Source of the DNA: DATJUF01 sp035524095
Lineage (GTDB): Bacteria > Desulfobacterota > Binatia > Binatales > Binataceae
Direction of reading: 5' to 3'
Length of the DNA stretch: 12,110 nt
NCBI GenBank assembly: GCA_035524095.1
Contig: DATKPK010000206.1
Coordinates: 1 to 12,110 of the forward strand
Both the position numbers and the translations under genes were made by a program. Under the pieces are notes generated by a model. It searched no databases. It worked only from the letters and a program-made list of their open reading frames with translations, and was not told the DNA's origin. Below are positions 6,526 through 12,110 of the stretch, one piece after another; the first letter of the stretch is position 1; each line of letters opens with the position of its first letter.

Positions 6526-7317
6526 CTACCCCTTCGATGCTGCCCGTTTCGTTCCGGCAGCCATCGGCCGTGCCCGCTTCACGCTGGGTTGTCTCGGCGC
6601 ATGTTTGCCCGGTGTTGAGCCAGCCTCGCTCCCCGACGCTTCAACCGCTTCTGCCAGGAACTGCACAAACGGCGCTGCCATGCGGTAGGCTTCACTGATG
6701 CTATCGAGCAAGCCGGGACCACAAACCTCCTCATCCGTAAGCGACGAGCTGATCACGAAATCCTTCCGCTTCAGGTCCTCGATCAATGGATGATTCGGAT
6801 CGATCCCGCGTGGTGGCCGCTTGAGCGATTCACCCGACATTCCGCAACTTGAGCCGAAAACCGCACCAGACGTGATCCGCCGCCATCGCTCAGGCTTCGC
6901 CACGATAGCCTCGCGAATTTTGCCCAACGCATTAGTATCAGGATGCCACAAGCCGGCGCCGATCATCGAATTTCCCGGCTCGATACGCAGATAGTAAGCC
7001 GGCCCGCATCCATCCGTCTGTTTCGACGAGCCGAAATGCGCCGCCACCGCGGTCTTGTAGGGACTCTTGTCGGCGGAAAAACGGATGTCCCTATAGATCC
7101 GCATCATCGATCCGCCGGTGGGTCGCGGGTCCGCGACGAATCCCGGATTGATCTTTTTCAAGGGCGCTTGCAAGTCGGCAATCAGATGCAGAAACGAATC
7201 GCGCACCTTGCTCTCGTACCGCGGGCGATTCCGCTCAAACCATCCGCGTTCATTATGCTCGCGCAATTCCTTTAGAAACTTCAGCGAATCGCCCGTAAAG
7301 TAAGTCGTAGTCTCCAT
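6526..7317 (-). CDS. DUF2461 family protein
   Basis: A 263-residue cytoplasmic protein of the DUF2461 (TIGR02453) family, found in many bacteria and some fungi; its biochemical role is not known. The family's N-terminal signature FLKELREHNERGWFERNRPRYE is clear at residues ~14-35. The central conserved block IYRDIRFSADKSPYKT and the YYLRIEPGNSMIGAGLWHPD strand region follow, so the core domain (~residues 8-225) is complete. The last ~40 residues are a basic Ala/Pro/Arg-rich tail that looks disordered. ATG 7317 is preceded by GGGTGA, about 9 bases upstream. The upstream region holds an imperfect hairpin (7342-7370) that could affect expression. The gene ends 141 bp before tpiA on the same strand and probably has its own promoter. 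Confidence 0.9.
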   Translation of the reverse strand: METTTYFTGDSLKFLKELREHNERGWFERNRPRYESKVRDSFLHLIADLQAPLKKINPGFVADPRPTGGSMMRIYRDIRFSADKSPYKTAVAAHFGSSKQTDGCGPAYYLRIEPGNSMIGAGLWHPDTNALGKIREAIVAKPERWRRITSGAVFGSSCGMSGESLKRPPRGIDPNHPLIEDLKRKDFVISSSLTDEEVCGPGLLDSISEAYRMAAPFVQFLAEAVEASGSEAGSTPGKHAPRQPSVKRARPMAAGTKRAASKG

Positions 7318-7485
7318 CGCTCGTTCACCCGATCTATCCGGTATCCCTTGATACTCTAATCAACGGGATAATGCTGTTAATAGTTCATCTAACCGACGAG
7401 CGCCGATTCGTGCAAAGTCCCGATGGTCGCAAAACTAAGTTTTCGGATGCCTCACCTCAGATTAAAGCTTGCTGCGAGGCTTGCT
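7318..7485. other. Intergenic region upstream of the DUF2461 gene
   Basis: These 168 bases lie between the DUF4336-like gene and the DUF2461 gene, both on the minus strand. They hold the bulged hairpin at 7342-7370 and a 7-bp direct repeat GCTTGCT at 7467-7473 and 7479-7485 that abuts the end of the upstream gene. No convincing -35/-10 pair was found. Confidence 0.4.
7342..7370. repeat. 11-bp stem with one bulge, upstream of DUF2461
   Basis: TATCCCTTGAT (7342-7352) pairs with ATCAACGGGATA (7359-7370) across a 6-nt loop ACTCTA, with C7364 bulged. It sits 25 bp upstream of the DUF2461 start codon. There is no T-run after it on the minus strand, so it is more likely a leader structure or operator than a terminator. 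Confidence 0.4.
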
Positions 7486-8172
7486 TTAGATCCCTTCGGC
7501 AACCGCTGACAGAATCTCACTAGGATTTTTTTCGATATTTTCGCCATGACCGGGGATGAGCCTCACGAGACTTGCCGTTCCGGCCAGTTCACGCAGTTGC
7601 CTGGCCAGTTCTCTTTTGTCCGCGACCACCGCCCACTTGGCCAACGGCGTTACGCGTGGTTCTCCAGTCGAGCCGATCATCCTGAATGTCCAGCCAAGTG
7701 CGCCTCCGAAGTGCTCCACGTTAAACAGAACATCACCGAAAACAATCGAGACGCGTTCGCCGCTTCGGAACATAAAAGCCGCTTCGCCATCTTTGGTTGC
7801 GAGGGCACGCCAAGTGATCTCTTCCGGGAGAGTTTCGTATTCGCCGTCTACCCGCAAAACCTTTTCGACCTGTACCCGCGCCGCCCCTGGACAGATGATC
7901 TTGATCGCTGGATAACGCTGACGCAACGCTGGAGCATCGAGGCGGTGATGCCGGTTGGGCACGATCGCGAACGTCGGCTCTCCCCAACGCTCGATTTCAG
8001 CCATGCCGGCTTCATCGAGCATGATCGCGCTGTGAATCGCAACTCTCCCGTCGCGCAATTTCATCAGCGTCATCTTGCGCGTGAAAATTCCACCCGGCAG
8101 GCGAATATCGCCGTCAACCGTCCAGAGATTTTCCTCCAGTTTAGCGATTCGTTGATGCGCTTGCTTTTCCAT
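7486..8172 (-). CDS. Metallo-beta-lactamase-like protein (DUF4336-like)
   Basis: A 228-residue protein without signal peptide that reads like a divergent metallo-beta-lactamase fold of the DUF4336 kind. Visible elements are the N-terminal strand LEENLWTVDGDIRLPGG, the RKMTLMKLRDGRVAIHSAI strand pair, AIVPNRHHRLDAPALRQRYP (helix after H75/H76), the GDVLFNVEHFGG segment and a late LIPGHGENI (PGHG at 207-210). The canonical HxHxDH zinc motif of true metallo-beta-lactamases is not seen, so metal binding and catalysis are uncertain; DUF4336 proteins share this lack. The substrate is unknown. No close operon partner: 168 bp separate it from the DUF2461 gene on the same strand, and the upstream side is a long gene-free stretch. 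The start ATG 8172 has only a weak ribosome site. Confidence 0.6.
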   Translation of the reverse strand: MEKQAHQRIAKLEENLWTVDGDIRLPGGIFTRKMTLMKLRDGRVAIHSAIMLDEAGMAEIERWGEPTFAIVPNRHHRLDAPALRQRYPAIKIICPGAARVQVEKVLRVDGEYETLPEEITWRALATKDGEAAFMFRSGERVSIVFGDVLFNVEHFGGALGWTFRMIGSTGEPRVTPLAKWAVVADKRELARQLRELAGTASLVRLIPGHGENIEKNPSEILSAVAEGI

Positions 8173-8729
8173 ATCCGGTGGCTCGAAATGGCTACGCGGT
8201 TGTAGTCATTCCTGAATCGCATTGAATCATTCGGAGTACTCTAAATTCTCTGGAAAGTCTCGCGGATTATCTCGTCTCGTGTATGCCCGGTTGCACCACC
8301 GCCCGTAGGAAGCACAGGTACGGCCCTCTGGTGCTGCCACAGAGTCCAACGATTTCATCCCAGTCCTTAACTTCAGCCCGGTCTTCGTCTGAAACCACCG
8401 AAGGTGGATAAATCTGAGGCAATTTTCTAGCGAGGATAGGCTTTTACGGACACGCAACGTGAAACAAACGTCAAATGTCAAGGATGAAATCCTTCACTTT
8501 CGATCGCTCCTCTCCTCTGCCCAACCCTTACGTGGTGTTTCCGTTTTTTGGTATTTCACCCCGTATTTCCTAAAACAACACCGTTGCAACCGATGTTTCA
8601 CGTGAAACATCCGCTGCTGCAAACGCTCTCATTGAGCTCGTCACACCGGGAGGGTTGGGTCTCCGACCCTTGGCGGGTAAGATCACCCCGATAGCCGTGA
8701 ATGAAACCCAAAGCCCTGGAGGCTCCGCG
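8173..8729. other. Long gene-free stretch carrying a parS site
   Basis: About 560 bases separate the divergent DUF4336-like gene and msrB. I see no convincing gene: an 84-codon minus-strand frame (8227-8481) has no ribosome site or recognisable motif. The stretch holds one full parS site (8594-8609) and an isolated half-site ACGTGAAACA at 8457-8466. A 5-bp hairpin GGGTC-TCC-GACCC also lies just upstream of msrB. Long non-coding stretches are common around chromosomal partition sites, but that reading is inference. Confidence 0.5.
8594..8609. promoter_or_regulatory. parS centromere site 1 (ParB-binding)
   Basis: TGTTTCACGTGAAACA matches the bacterial parS consensus at every position. ParB binds this site as a dimer, spreads along DNA with CTP, and with ParA and SMC segregates the origin region. 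The surrounding 36 bp is an imperfect palindrome: inner 20 bp perfect (8592-8611), then mismatches further out. The left flank TTGCAACCG resembles those of sites 3 and 4. It lies in the gene-free stretch 120 bp upstream of msrB. Confidence 0.95.
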
Positions 8730-9137
8730 ATGGCCGAAAAAATCCACAAAACCGACGAGGAATGGCGTAAGCTCCTGACCCCCGAACAATTCGAAGTCGC
8801 CCGCCAAAAAGGCACCGAGCGGGCCTTTACCGGCAAATACTGGGACCTTCACGACAAAGGCCTTTTCGTCTGCGTATGCTGCGGGAACGAGCTTTTCAAA
8901 TCCGAAACGAAGTACGATTCCGGATGCGGCTGGCCGAGCTTCTTCGCCCCGATTGACCAAAGCCACGTCGAAAATTCCGTCGACACCTCTTATGGTATGC
9001 GCCGGACCGAGGTAACCTGCAGCCGCTGTGGCGCCCATCTCGGCCACGTCTTCGAGGATGGCCCTCGCCCGACCGGCCTGCGCTATTGCATGAACTCGGC
9101 ATCCCTTAATTTCGTCAAAGAACCCGAATCCGAATGA
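8730..9137 (+). CDS. msrB: Peptide-methionine (R)-S-oxide reductase MsrB
   Basis: MsrB reduces the R form of methionine sulfoxide in oxidised proteins, using thioredoxin as electron donor. The 135-residue protein is complete. W12 and FTGKYWDLHDKG lead in, and the zinc site is C48/C51 (CVCC) and C97/C100 (CSRC). The substrate-binding YDSGCGWPSF carries C66 as probable resolving cysteine, followed by GAHLGHVFEDGP and the catalytic C120 in RYCMNSASLNF. There is no signal peptide, so it acts in the cytoplasm. ATG 8730 was chosen over an upstream in-frame ATG (8655) because GGAGG lies 8 bases before it and the homologous region starts there. The gene lies between parS sites 1 and 2 and ends 16 bp before the predicted ATG of the ABC ATPase, so all may be cotranscribed. 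Confidence 0.96.
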   Translation: MAEKIHKTDEEWRKLLTPEQFEVARQKGTERAFTGKYWDLHDKGLFVCVCCGNELFKSETKYDSGCGWPSFFAPIDQSHVENSVDTSYGMRRTEVTCSRCGAHLGHVFEDGPRPTGLRYCMNSASLNFVKEPESE

Positions 9138-9153
9138 TAACCGAGCCACTGCC

Positions 9154-10185
9154 ATGCCTCTAAGCTCCGCGGCCGCATCCTCGCCCGAAAGTCGGTCTGG
9201 CACGGATGTTTCACGTGGAACATCCGTGCCGACGCGCGCTGTCGTGGGTCATGCGGTCGAAGTGAACGATGTCAGCTTCAACTACGGTGACAAGGCAGCA
9301 CTGAACGGTCTCAGCTTTACTATCGAACGCGGCGAAGTCTTTGGCCTGCTTGGCCCCAACGGCGGCGGCAAAACTACCCTGTTCAAACTGCTTTCGACCC
9401 TGATGCCGCTCCAGGCCGGCACTATCCGAGTCTTCGGCGATGACCTGCGCGCTTCGACCATCGCCTTGCGCCGTCGCTTCGGCGTGGTCTTTCAGCATCC
9501 GAGTGTCGATGGCAAGCTGACGGTCGCCGAGAACCTCGCCACCCACGGGCATCTCTATGGCATGAGCGGCCGGCGATTGGCCGACCGCAGCGCGGCGATG
9601 CTCGCTCGCCTCGGCCTCGAATCACGCGCCAAAGACCTCGTGGAAACTCTCTCCGGCGGCTTGCAACGACGGGTCGAGCTGGCAAAAGCGTTGCTGCATC
9701 AGCCGGAGCTTTTGATTCTCGACGAGCCCAGCACCGGCGTCGACCCCGCAGCTCGACGCGAGTTCATCAACTACCTTGCCCAACTGCGTGAGCAGGATGG
9801 CGTAACGATTGTTCTGACCACTCATTACTTGGAAGAGGCCGAGCGCTGCGACCGGCTGGGCGTCCTCCATCAAGGCCGCCTTGCCGCGCTCGATAAGCCC
9901 GCGAATCTCAAGGCCCAGGTCGGCGGCGACGTGGTTGTGATCAACGCGCACGATTCCGAGACGTTGCAGAAGAAAATCACCGGGCAGATGCACGTGCGGG
10001 CGACCCTCGTTGACGGCATGATTCGCGTGGAACGTCCACGTGGCCATGAGTTTGTGCGCGACGTGGTTGAGACGTTCGGCAATGAGATCGAATCAGTCAC
10101 CTTCGGCAAACCAACACTGGAGGATGTCTTCGTTCATCTTACCGGCGAGCGCTTTGTCTCCACCGCTGCTGGAGAGATGGCATGA
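9154..10185 (+). CDS. ABC transporter ATP-binding protein (ABC-2 / DRR type)
   Basis: This is the ATPase of a two-component ABC-2 exporter. With the start used here it has 343 residues. Motifs in order: Walker A GPNGGGKTT (67-75), Q-loop Q114 in VVFQHPSVD, signature LSGGLQRR (166-173), Walker B LLILDEP with D190/E191, D-loop GVD and H224 in TTHYLEEAE. A C-terminal ~90-residue domain follows, ending in PTLEDVFVHLTG, as in DrrA-type proteins. The substrate is unknown. The first ~33 residues are Ser-rich low-complexity, and codons 18-23 are the parS 2 site; the homologous domain begins near H33. GTG 9226 or GTG 9244 are alternative starts that would leave parS 2 upstream of the gene. No start has a strong ribosome site. 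The stop overlaps the start of a 38-codon ORF (ATGA), and the permease follows. Confidence 0.93.
   Translation: MPLSSAAASSPESRSGTDVSRGTSVPTRAVVGHAVEVNDVSFNYGDKAALNGLSFTIERGEVFGLLGPNGGGKTTLFKLLSTLMPLQAGTIRVFGDDLRASTIALRRRFGVVFQHPSVDGKLTVAENLATHGHLYGMSGRRLADRSAAMLARLGLESRAKDLVETLSGGLQRRVELAKALLHQPELLILDEPSTGVDPAARREFINYLAQLREQDGVTIVLTTHYLEEAERCDRLGVLHQGRLAALDKPANLKAQVGGDVVVINAHDSETLQKKITGQMHVRATLVDGMIRVERPRGHEFVRDVVETFGNEIESVTFGKPTLEDVFVHLTGERFVSTAAGEMA
9207..9222. promoter_or_regulatory. parS centromere site 2 (one-base variant)
   Basis: TGTTTCACGTGGAACA differs from the full palindrome only at 9217 (G for A). Read on the minus strand it is TGTTCCACGTGAAACA, which fits the TGTTNCACGTGAAACA consensus. 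The flanks extend the symmetry to 32 bp (9199-9230, arms GGCACGGATG and CATCCGTGCC), with that one internal mismatch. It falls in the apparent 5' part of the ABC ATPase frame. Confidence 0.9.
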
Positions 10186-10298
10186 CTCATCGCGAGTCCC
10201 CGGCCAATACATCTCGCGTGGTAGTGCCTGACGGACCGACTCTGCAGAACAATCAGATGGCAGCGGCACGCGATCTTGTGTCTCGCGCCAATGACTAA
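10182..10298 (+). CDS. 38-codon ORF bridging ATPase and permease
   Basis: The ATG overlaps the ATPase stop (ATGA, 10182-10185) and the TAA overlaps the permease ATG (TAATG, 10296-10300). The ORF fills the whole gap between the two genes in the one frame neither uses. The product begins MTHRESPANTSRVVVPDGP and ends AAARDLVSRAND; it is hydrophilic, without membrane segment or recognisable motif. Both overlaps are classical translational-coupling junctions. It may be a small protein, a translated linker that passes ribosomes to the permease, or the former N-terminus of the permease cut off by a frameshift. No homologue is recognised, and a 38-codon open frame can arise by chance. Confidence 0.4.
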   Translation: MTHRESPANTSRVVVPDGPTLQNNQMAAARDLVSRAND

Positions 10299-11095
10299 TG
10301 AGGAATGAAGTGAGCGAACCGATATTGCAGGCAGAGACTTTATGGTGGCGGGAGATCACTCGCTTCCGGCGGCAACGCAGCCGCGTGATCGGTTCCTTCC
10401 TGCAGCCACTGGTCTTCTGGCTATTGCTCGGCGCCGGCCTTAAAGCTTCATTCCGGCCGGCCGGGATGCCTGCGGGCATGGATTATTTCCAATATCTCTA
10501 TCCCGGCTTTATTGTGCTGGTGCTCTTGTTCACCGCTATATTCGCAACGATCTCGACGGTCGAGGATCGGCGCGAAGGCTTCCTGCAGGGCGTACTGGTG
10601 GCGCCAATCGCGCGGCCGACAATCGTGATGGGTCAGGCGCTCGGCGGCACCACGCTGGCATGGGTGCCGAGCTGTATTTTTTTGATCCTAGCGCCGCTTG
10701 CCGGAATCAGCCTCAGTGTCGGCGCGATCGTAATGTCGGCTGCAATGATGGCGATAATCGCCTTTGCCCTGACTTGCATTGGTTTGATTATCGCGTGGCG
10801 GATTGAATCTACGCAGGGTTTCCACGCGATCATGAACCTGATCCTCGTACCGATCTGGCTATTGTCGGGTGCGTTCTGGCCGACGACTGGGGCGCCATCG
10901 GTGCTCGGCTGGCTGATGCGACTGAACCCTCTCACTTACGGAATGGCTGCCTTGCGCGAGTCGTTGTACATCACAAATCGCGCGGCGATGGGCGCGATGC
11001 CGAGTCTCACGTTCTCGGTCCTGATAGCAATCCTATTCGCAGTTGCGACGTTTGCTCTCGCGGCCCGCACGGCAAATCGCGCCACCGTCCGCTAA
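10298..11095 (+). CDS. ABC-2 type transporter permease
   Basis: This is the membrane partner of the preceding ATPase, forming an exporter in the inner membrane. It has 265 residues and about six membrane segments (roughly 30-48, 67-87, 112-135, 138-165, 176-197 and 240-258). Typical ABC-2 features are the amphipathic N-terminal WWREITRFRRQRSRVIGSFLQP, the cytoplasmic EDRREGFLQGVLVAPI (89-104) after the second segment, and the PIWLLSGAFWP and LNPLTYGMAALRE elements near the end. The substrate cannot be read from sequence; family members export drugs, polysaccharides or lipids, and some serve cytochrome maturation. ATG 10298 overlaps the stop of the 38-codon ORF. GTG 10310 is an alternative with GAGGA 5 bases upstream. 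The gene is followed 6 bp after its stop by the parS 3 palindrome. Confidence 0.93.
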   Translation: MRNEVSEPILQAETLWWREITRFRRQRSRVIGSFLQPLVFWLLLGAGLKASFRPAGMPAGMDYFQYLYPGFIVLVLLFTAIFATISTVEDRREGFLQGVLVAPIARPTIVMGQALGGTTLAWVPSCIFLILAPLAGISLSVGAIVMSAAMMAIIAFALTCIGLIIAWRIESTQGFHAIMNLILVPIWLLSGAFWPTTGAPSVLGWLMRLNPLTYGMAALRESLYITNRAAMGAMPSLTFSVLIAILFAVATFALAARTANRATVR

Positions 11096-11101
11096 GCCAT
11101 C

Positions 11102-11143
11102 AAACTGCAACGGATGTTTCACGTGAAACATCCGTTGCAGTTT
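11102..11143. repeat. Perfect 42-bp palindrome containing parS site 3
   Basis: Two 21-bp arms (11102-11122 and 11123-11143) are exact reverse complements with no spacer. The centre (11115-11130) is the full parS consensus TGTTTCACGTGAAACA; the outer arms read AAACTGCAACGGA and its complement. It lies between the end of the ABC permease and the end of the convergent NUDIX gene. ParB is expected to bind it. Confidence 0.95.
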
Positions 11144-11148
11144 TATCT
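11102..11148 (+). terminator. Possible intrinsic terminator formed by the parS 3 palindrome
   Basis: In RNA read from the permease gene the palindrome would fold into a long hairpin, and the right arm runs into TTTTATCT (11141-11148), giving a short U-tract. It begins 6 bp after the permease stop, a usual place for a terminator, and separates two convergent genes. The U-tract is short and interrupted by A, so activity is inferred, not certain. Confidence 0.4.
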
Positions 11149-11240
11149 CCACCTAACCCAACCGCGCCGTTCGCAGCCCTGCACGCGCACGCTCTCATAA
11201 GTGAGGACTGTAAGGCATTTAGGATCGTTGCGGACATTTG

Positions 11241-11900
11241 TTAGAGAGAGTCGAAGTAGGCGGCGGTGCGGCCGTCGAAGTGGAATTCGCGGGCGAGGGA
11301 AAGCCATCGGCGGTCGATGCCGTGGAGCGGTTCGGGCAGGCGGTCTAAGGGGAAGAAGCCGCCGTCGAGGGCCTCCAGTTGATGAAGCCGCAGGCTGCCG
11401 CCGTCGAGGCGGCAGTAGAAAAGCATCGAATAAATATGGCGCATCGGCGAGCCGATTTTGAGACTGTCGAGGACGCCGATCAGTCGGGTGGGCGTGACGA
11501 TGAAGCCGGTTTCCTCGGCGACCTCGCGGACGACATTTTCGGCGGGGCTTTCGCCGACGTCGCAGAAGCCAGTCGGATACCACCAGCGCCCGGACGGGCG
11601 CTGAATCATAAGGAGTTCGTCGCGGTCATTGAAGACGATCGCACCACACCCGACGCCGACAGTGACATAGCCGTCATAGCCAGAGCCGACCTCGGTGCGC
11701 CATCGCTCAAACAGTTCTGCACCGTCATGATTGCCCTGGTCGATGAGGGTGCGCATGCGGGTGGCCTCGCGGAGGAAGTCTTCGTAGCGCTCGGCGTCAT
11801 AGCCGGTGTTTTTGAAGGCGAGGCCAGTGCGTGCGAGAGCGGAGATGCGTTCGATGAAGCGGGCGAGTTCGAGCAGCAGATCGTTCGGCGCGTTGGTCAT
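11241..11900 (-). CDS. NUDIX hydrolase with N-terminal helical domain
   Basis: A 219-residue NUDIX hydrolase, an enzyme family that cleaves nucleoside diphosphates linked to another group. The NUDIX box is complete: G111-x5-E117-x7-R125-E126-V-x-E129-E130-x-G132-F, with metal-binding E126, E129 and E130. Residues 1-70 form a helical extension (LLELARFIERISALARTGLAF, then YDAERYEDFLREATRMRTL) typical of NUDIX proteins with an added N-terminal domain, often annotated as ADP-ribose pyrophosphatase-like. The VTVGVGCGAIVFNDRDELLMIQR strand pair and WWYPTGFCDVGES match the group. The exact substrate is unknown. No ribosome site is visible before ATG 11900, so the message may be leaderless. The gene is convergent with the ABC permease and lies between parS sites 3 and 4. 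Confidence 0.93.
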   Translation of the reverse strand: MTNAPNDLLLELARFIERISALARTGLAFKNTGYDAERYEDFLREATRMRTLIDQGNHDGAELFERWRTEVGSGYDGYVTVGVGCGAIVFNDRDELLMIQRPSGRWWYPTGFCDVGESPAENVVREVAEETGFIVTPTRLIGVLDSLKIGSPMRHIYSMLFYCRLDGGSLRLHQLEALDGGFFPLDRLPEPLHGIDRRWLSLAREFHFDGRTAAYFDSL

Positions 11901-11944
11901 AATGGAGGAGTCTAAGCGATGGACCGGCGCCGGTCACGAGAGCG

Positions 11945-11986
11945 AGATTGCAAGGGATGTTTCACGTGAAACATCCCTTGCAATCT
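11945..11986. repeat. Perfect 42-bp palindrome containing parS site 4
   Basis: Two 21-bp arms (11945-11965 and 11966-11986) are exact reverse complements without spacer. The centre (11958-11973) is the full parS consensus. The outer arms read AGATTGCAAGGGA and its complement, different from site 3 yet still perfectly paired. It lies 45 bp upstream of the NUDIX start codon. There is no T-run on either side, so a terminator role is not supported here. Confidence 0.95.
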
Positions 11987-11994
11987 GCAGTTCT

Positions 11995-12110
11995 ATGAAA
12001 TCCGCGATTGCCACGAAATTCGAAAACAGTAATCAGCAAGTATGTGGATCTAGTCGACCGAAGGTGAGTGATTTCGCCCTTGACAAACGCAAAAATGAAG
12101 CGGCCGACAT
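11995..12110 (+). CDS. Possible start of a further gene (runs off the window)
   Basis: An ATG at 11995 opens a frame with no stop to the window end (38 codons), beginning MKSAIATKFENSNQQVCG. No ribosome site precedes it and no family is recognised. Codon 17 onward is polar and lysine-rich. A minus-strand frame ending at 12033 is equally open. The call is weak. Confidence 0.2.
   Translation, partial: MKSAIATKFENSNQQVCGSSRPKVSDFALDKRKNEAAD

Noticed and set aside
7546..8205. Long plus-strand open frame (219 codons) opposite the DUF4336-like gene
   Set aside because: It is the antisense shadow of the minus-strand gene; its product has no recognisable motif, while the minus frame has family-like features.
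8457..8466. Half parS site ACGTGAAACA
   Set aside because: The right ten bases match, but none of the six left bases do, so it is not a ParB site; chance or a decayed site cannot be told apart.
8227..8481. 84-codon minus-strand frame upstream of the DUF4336-like gene
   Set aside because: No ribosome site, no motif, and a composition rich in Arg, Trp and Cys typical of spurious frames.
9986..9996. CACGTG in the ATPase coding sequence
   Set aside because: A bare E-box hexamer without the flanking TGTTT or AAACA arms.
10031..10046. CCACGTGG inside the ABC ATPase gene resembling a parS centre
   Set aside because: Only the central bases agree; both outer ends of the consensus are lost.
12080..12085. 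TTGACA near the right edge as a promoter
   Set aside because: No -10-like hexamer lies 16-18 bp downstream before the window ends.
12033..12110. Minus-strand frame open from the right edge to a stop at 12033
   Set aside because: Only 25 codons are visible and none is recognisable; the opposite strand is open as well, so neither can be favoured.

Overview
The window looks like chromosomal DNA from an uncultured, probably Gram-negative soil or sediment bacterium. The evidence is a lipobox lipoprotein, SecG, a tRNA with an encoded CCA end, and a mix of CaiB-type CoA transferase, VOC, radical SAM and NUDIX genes. Sampled housekeeping genes run at about 57-63% GC. A candidate phylum such as Binatota or a deltaproteobacterial lineage would fit, but that is a guess. 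No phage, transposon, rRNA or CRISPR array is visible.

Layout. (1) 1-446: 3' end of a CaiB/BaiF CoA-transferase gene. (2) 447-2063: an AT-richer island with two overlapping genes, an unrecognised 263-residue protein and a PIN-domain ribonuclease with all four acidic residues. It resembles a toxin-antitoxin or defence pair with an unusually large partner. (3) 2064-2794: gene-poor, with one promoter-like site and one doubtful small ORF. (4) 2795-4930: VOC-family protein (-), SplB/Rv2578c-type radical SAM enzyme (+) and a small lipoprotein (-). (5) 4975-6385: a minus-strand block tpiA, secG, tRNA-Leu(GAG). (6) 6526-8172: DUF2461 protein and a metallo-beta-lactamase-like (DUF4336-like) protein, both minus. 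(7) 8173-12110: msrB, an ABC-2 type exporter (ATPase and permease bridged by a 38-codon ORF) and a NUDIX hydrolase, with a parS centromere site at each gene boundary.

The strongest signal is four copies of the ParB-binding site parS, TGTTTCACGTGAAACA (one with the known single-base variant), within 3.4 kb (8594-8609, 9207-9222, 11115-11130, 11958-11973). This marks the chromosome's partition locus, so the window probably lies near the replication origin. Two of the sites sit in perfect 42-bp palindromes and the others in 32-36 bp near-perfect ones. The outer arms differ in sequence between sites but remain self-complementary, suggesting selection for symmetry well beyond the 16-bp core. One site is followed by a T-run and could also act as a transcription terminator. 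Another lies inside the apparent reading frame of the ABC ATPase.

The second candidate for something undescribed is the PIN-domain pair at 703-2063. The third is the 38-codon ORF at 10182-10298, which overlaps both the ATPase stop (ATGA) and the permease start (TAATG).
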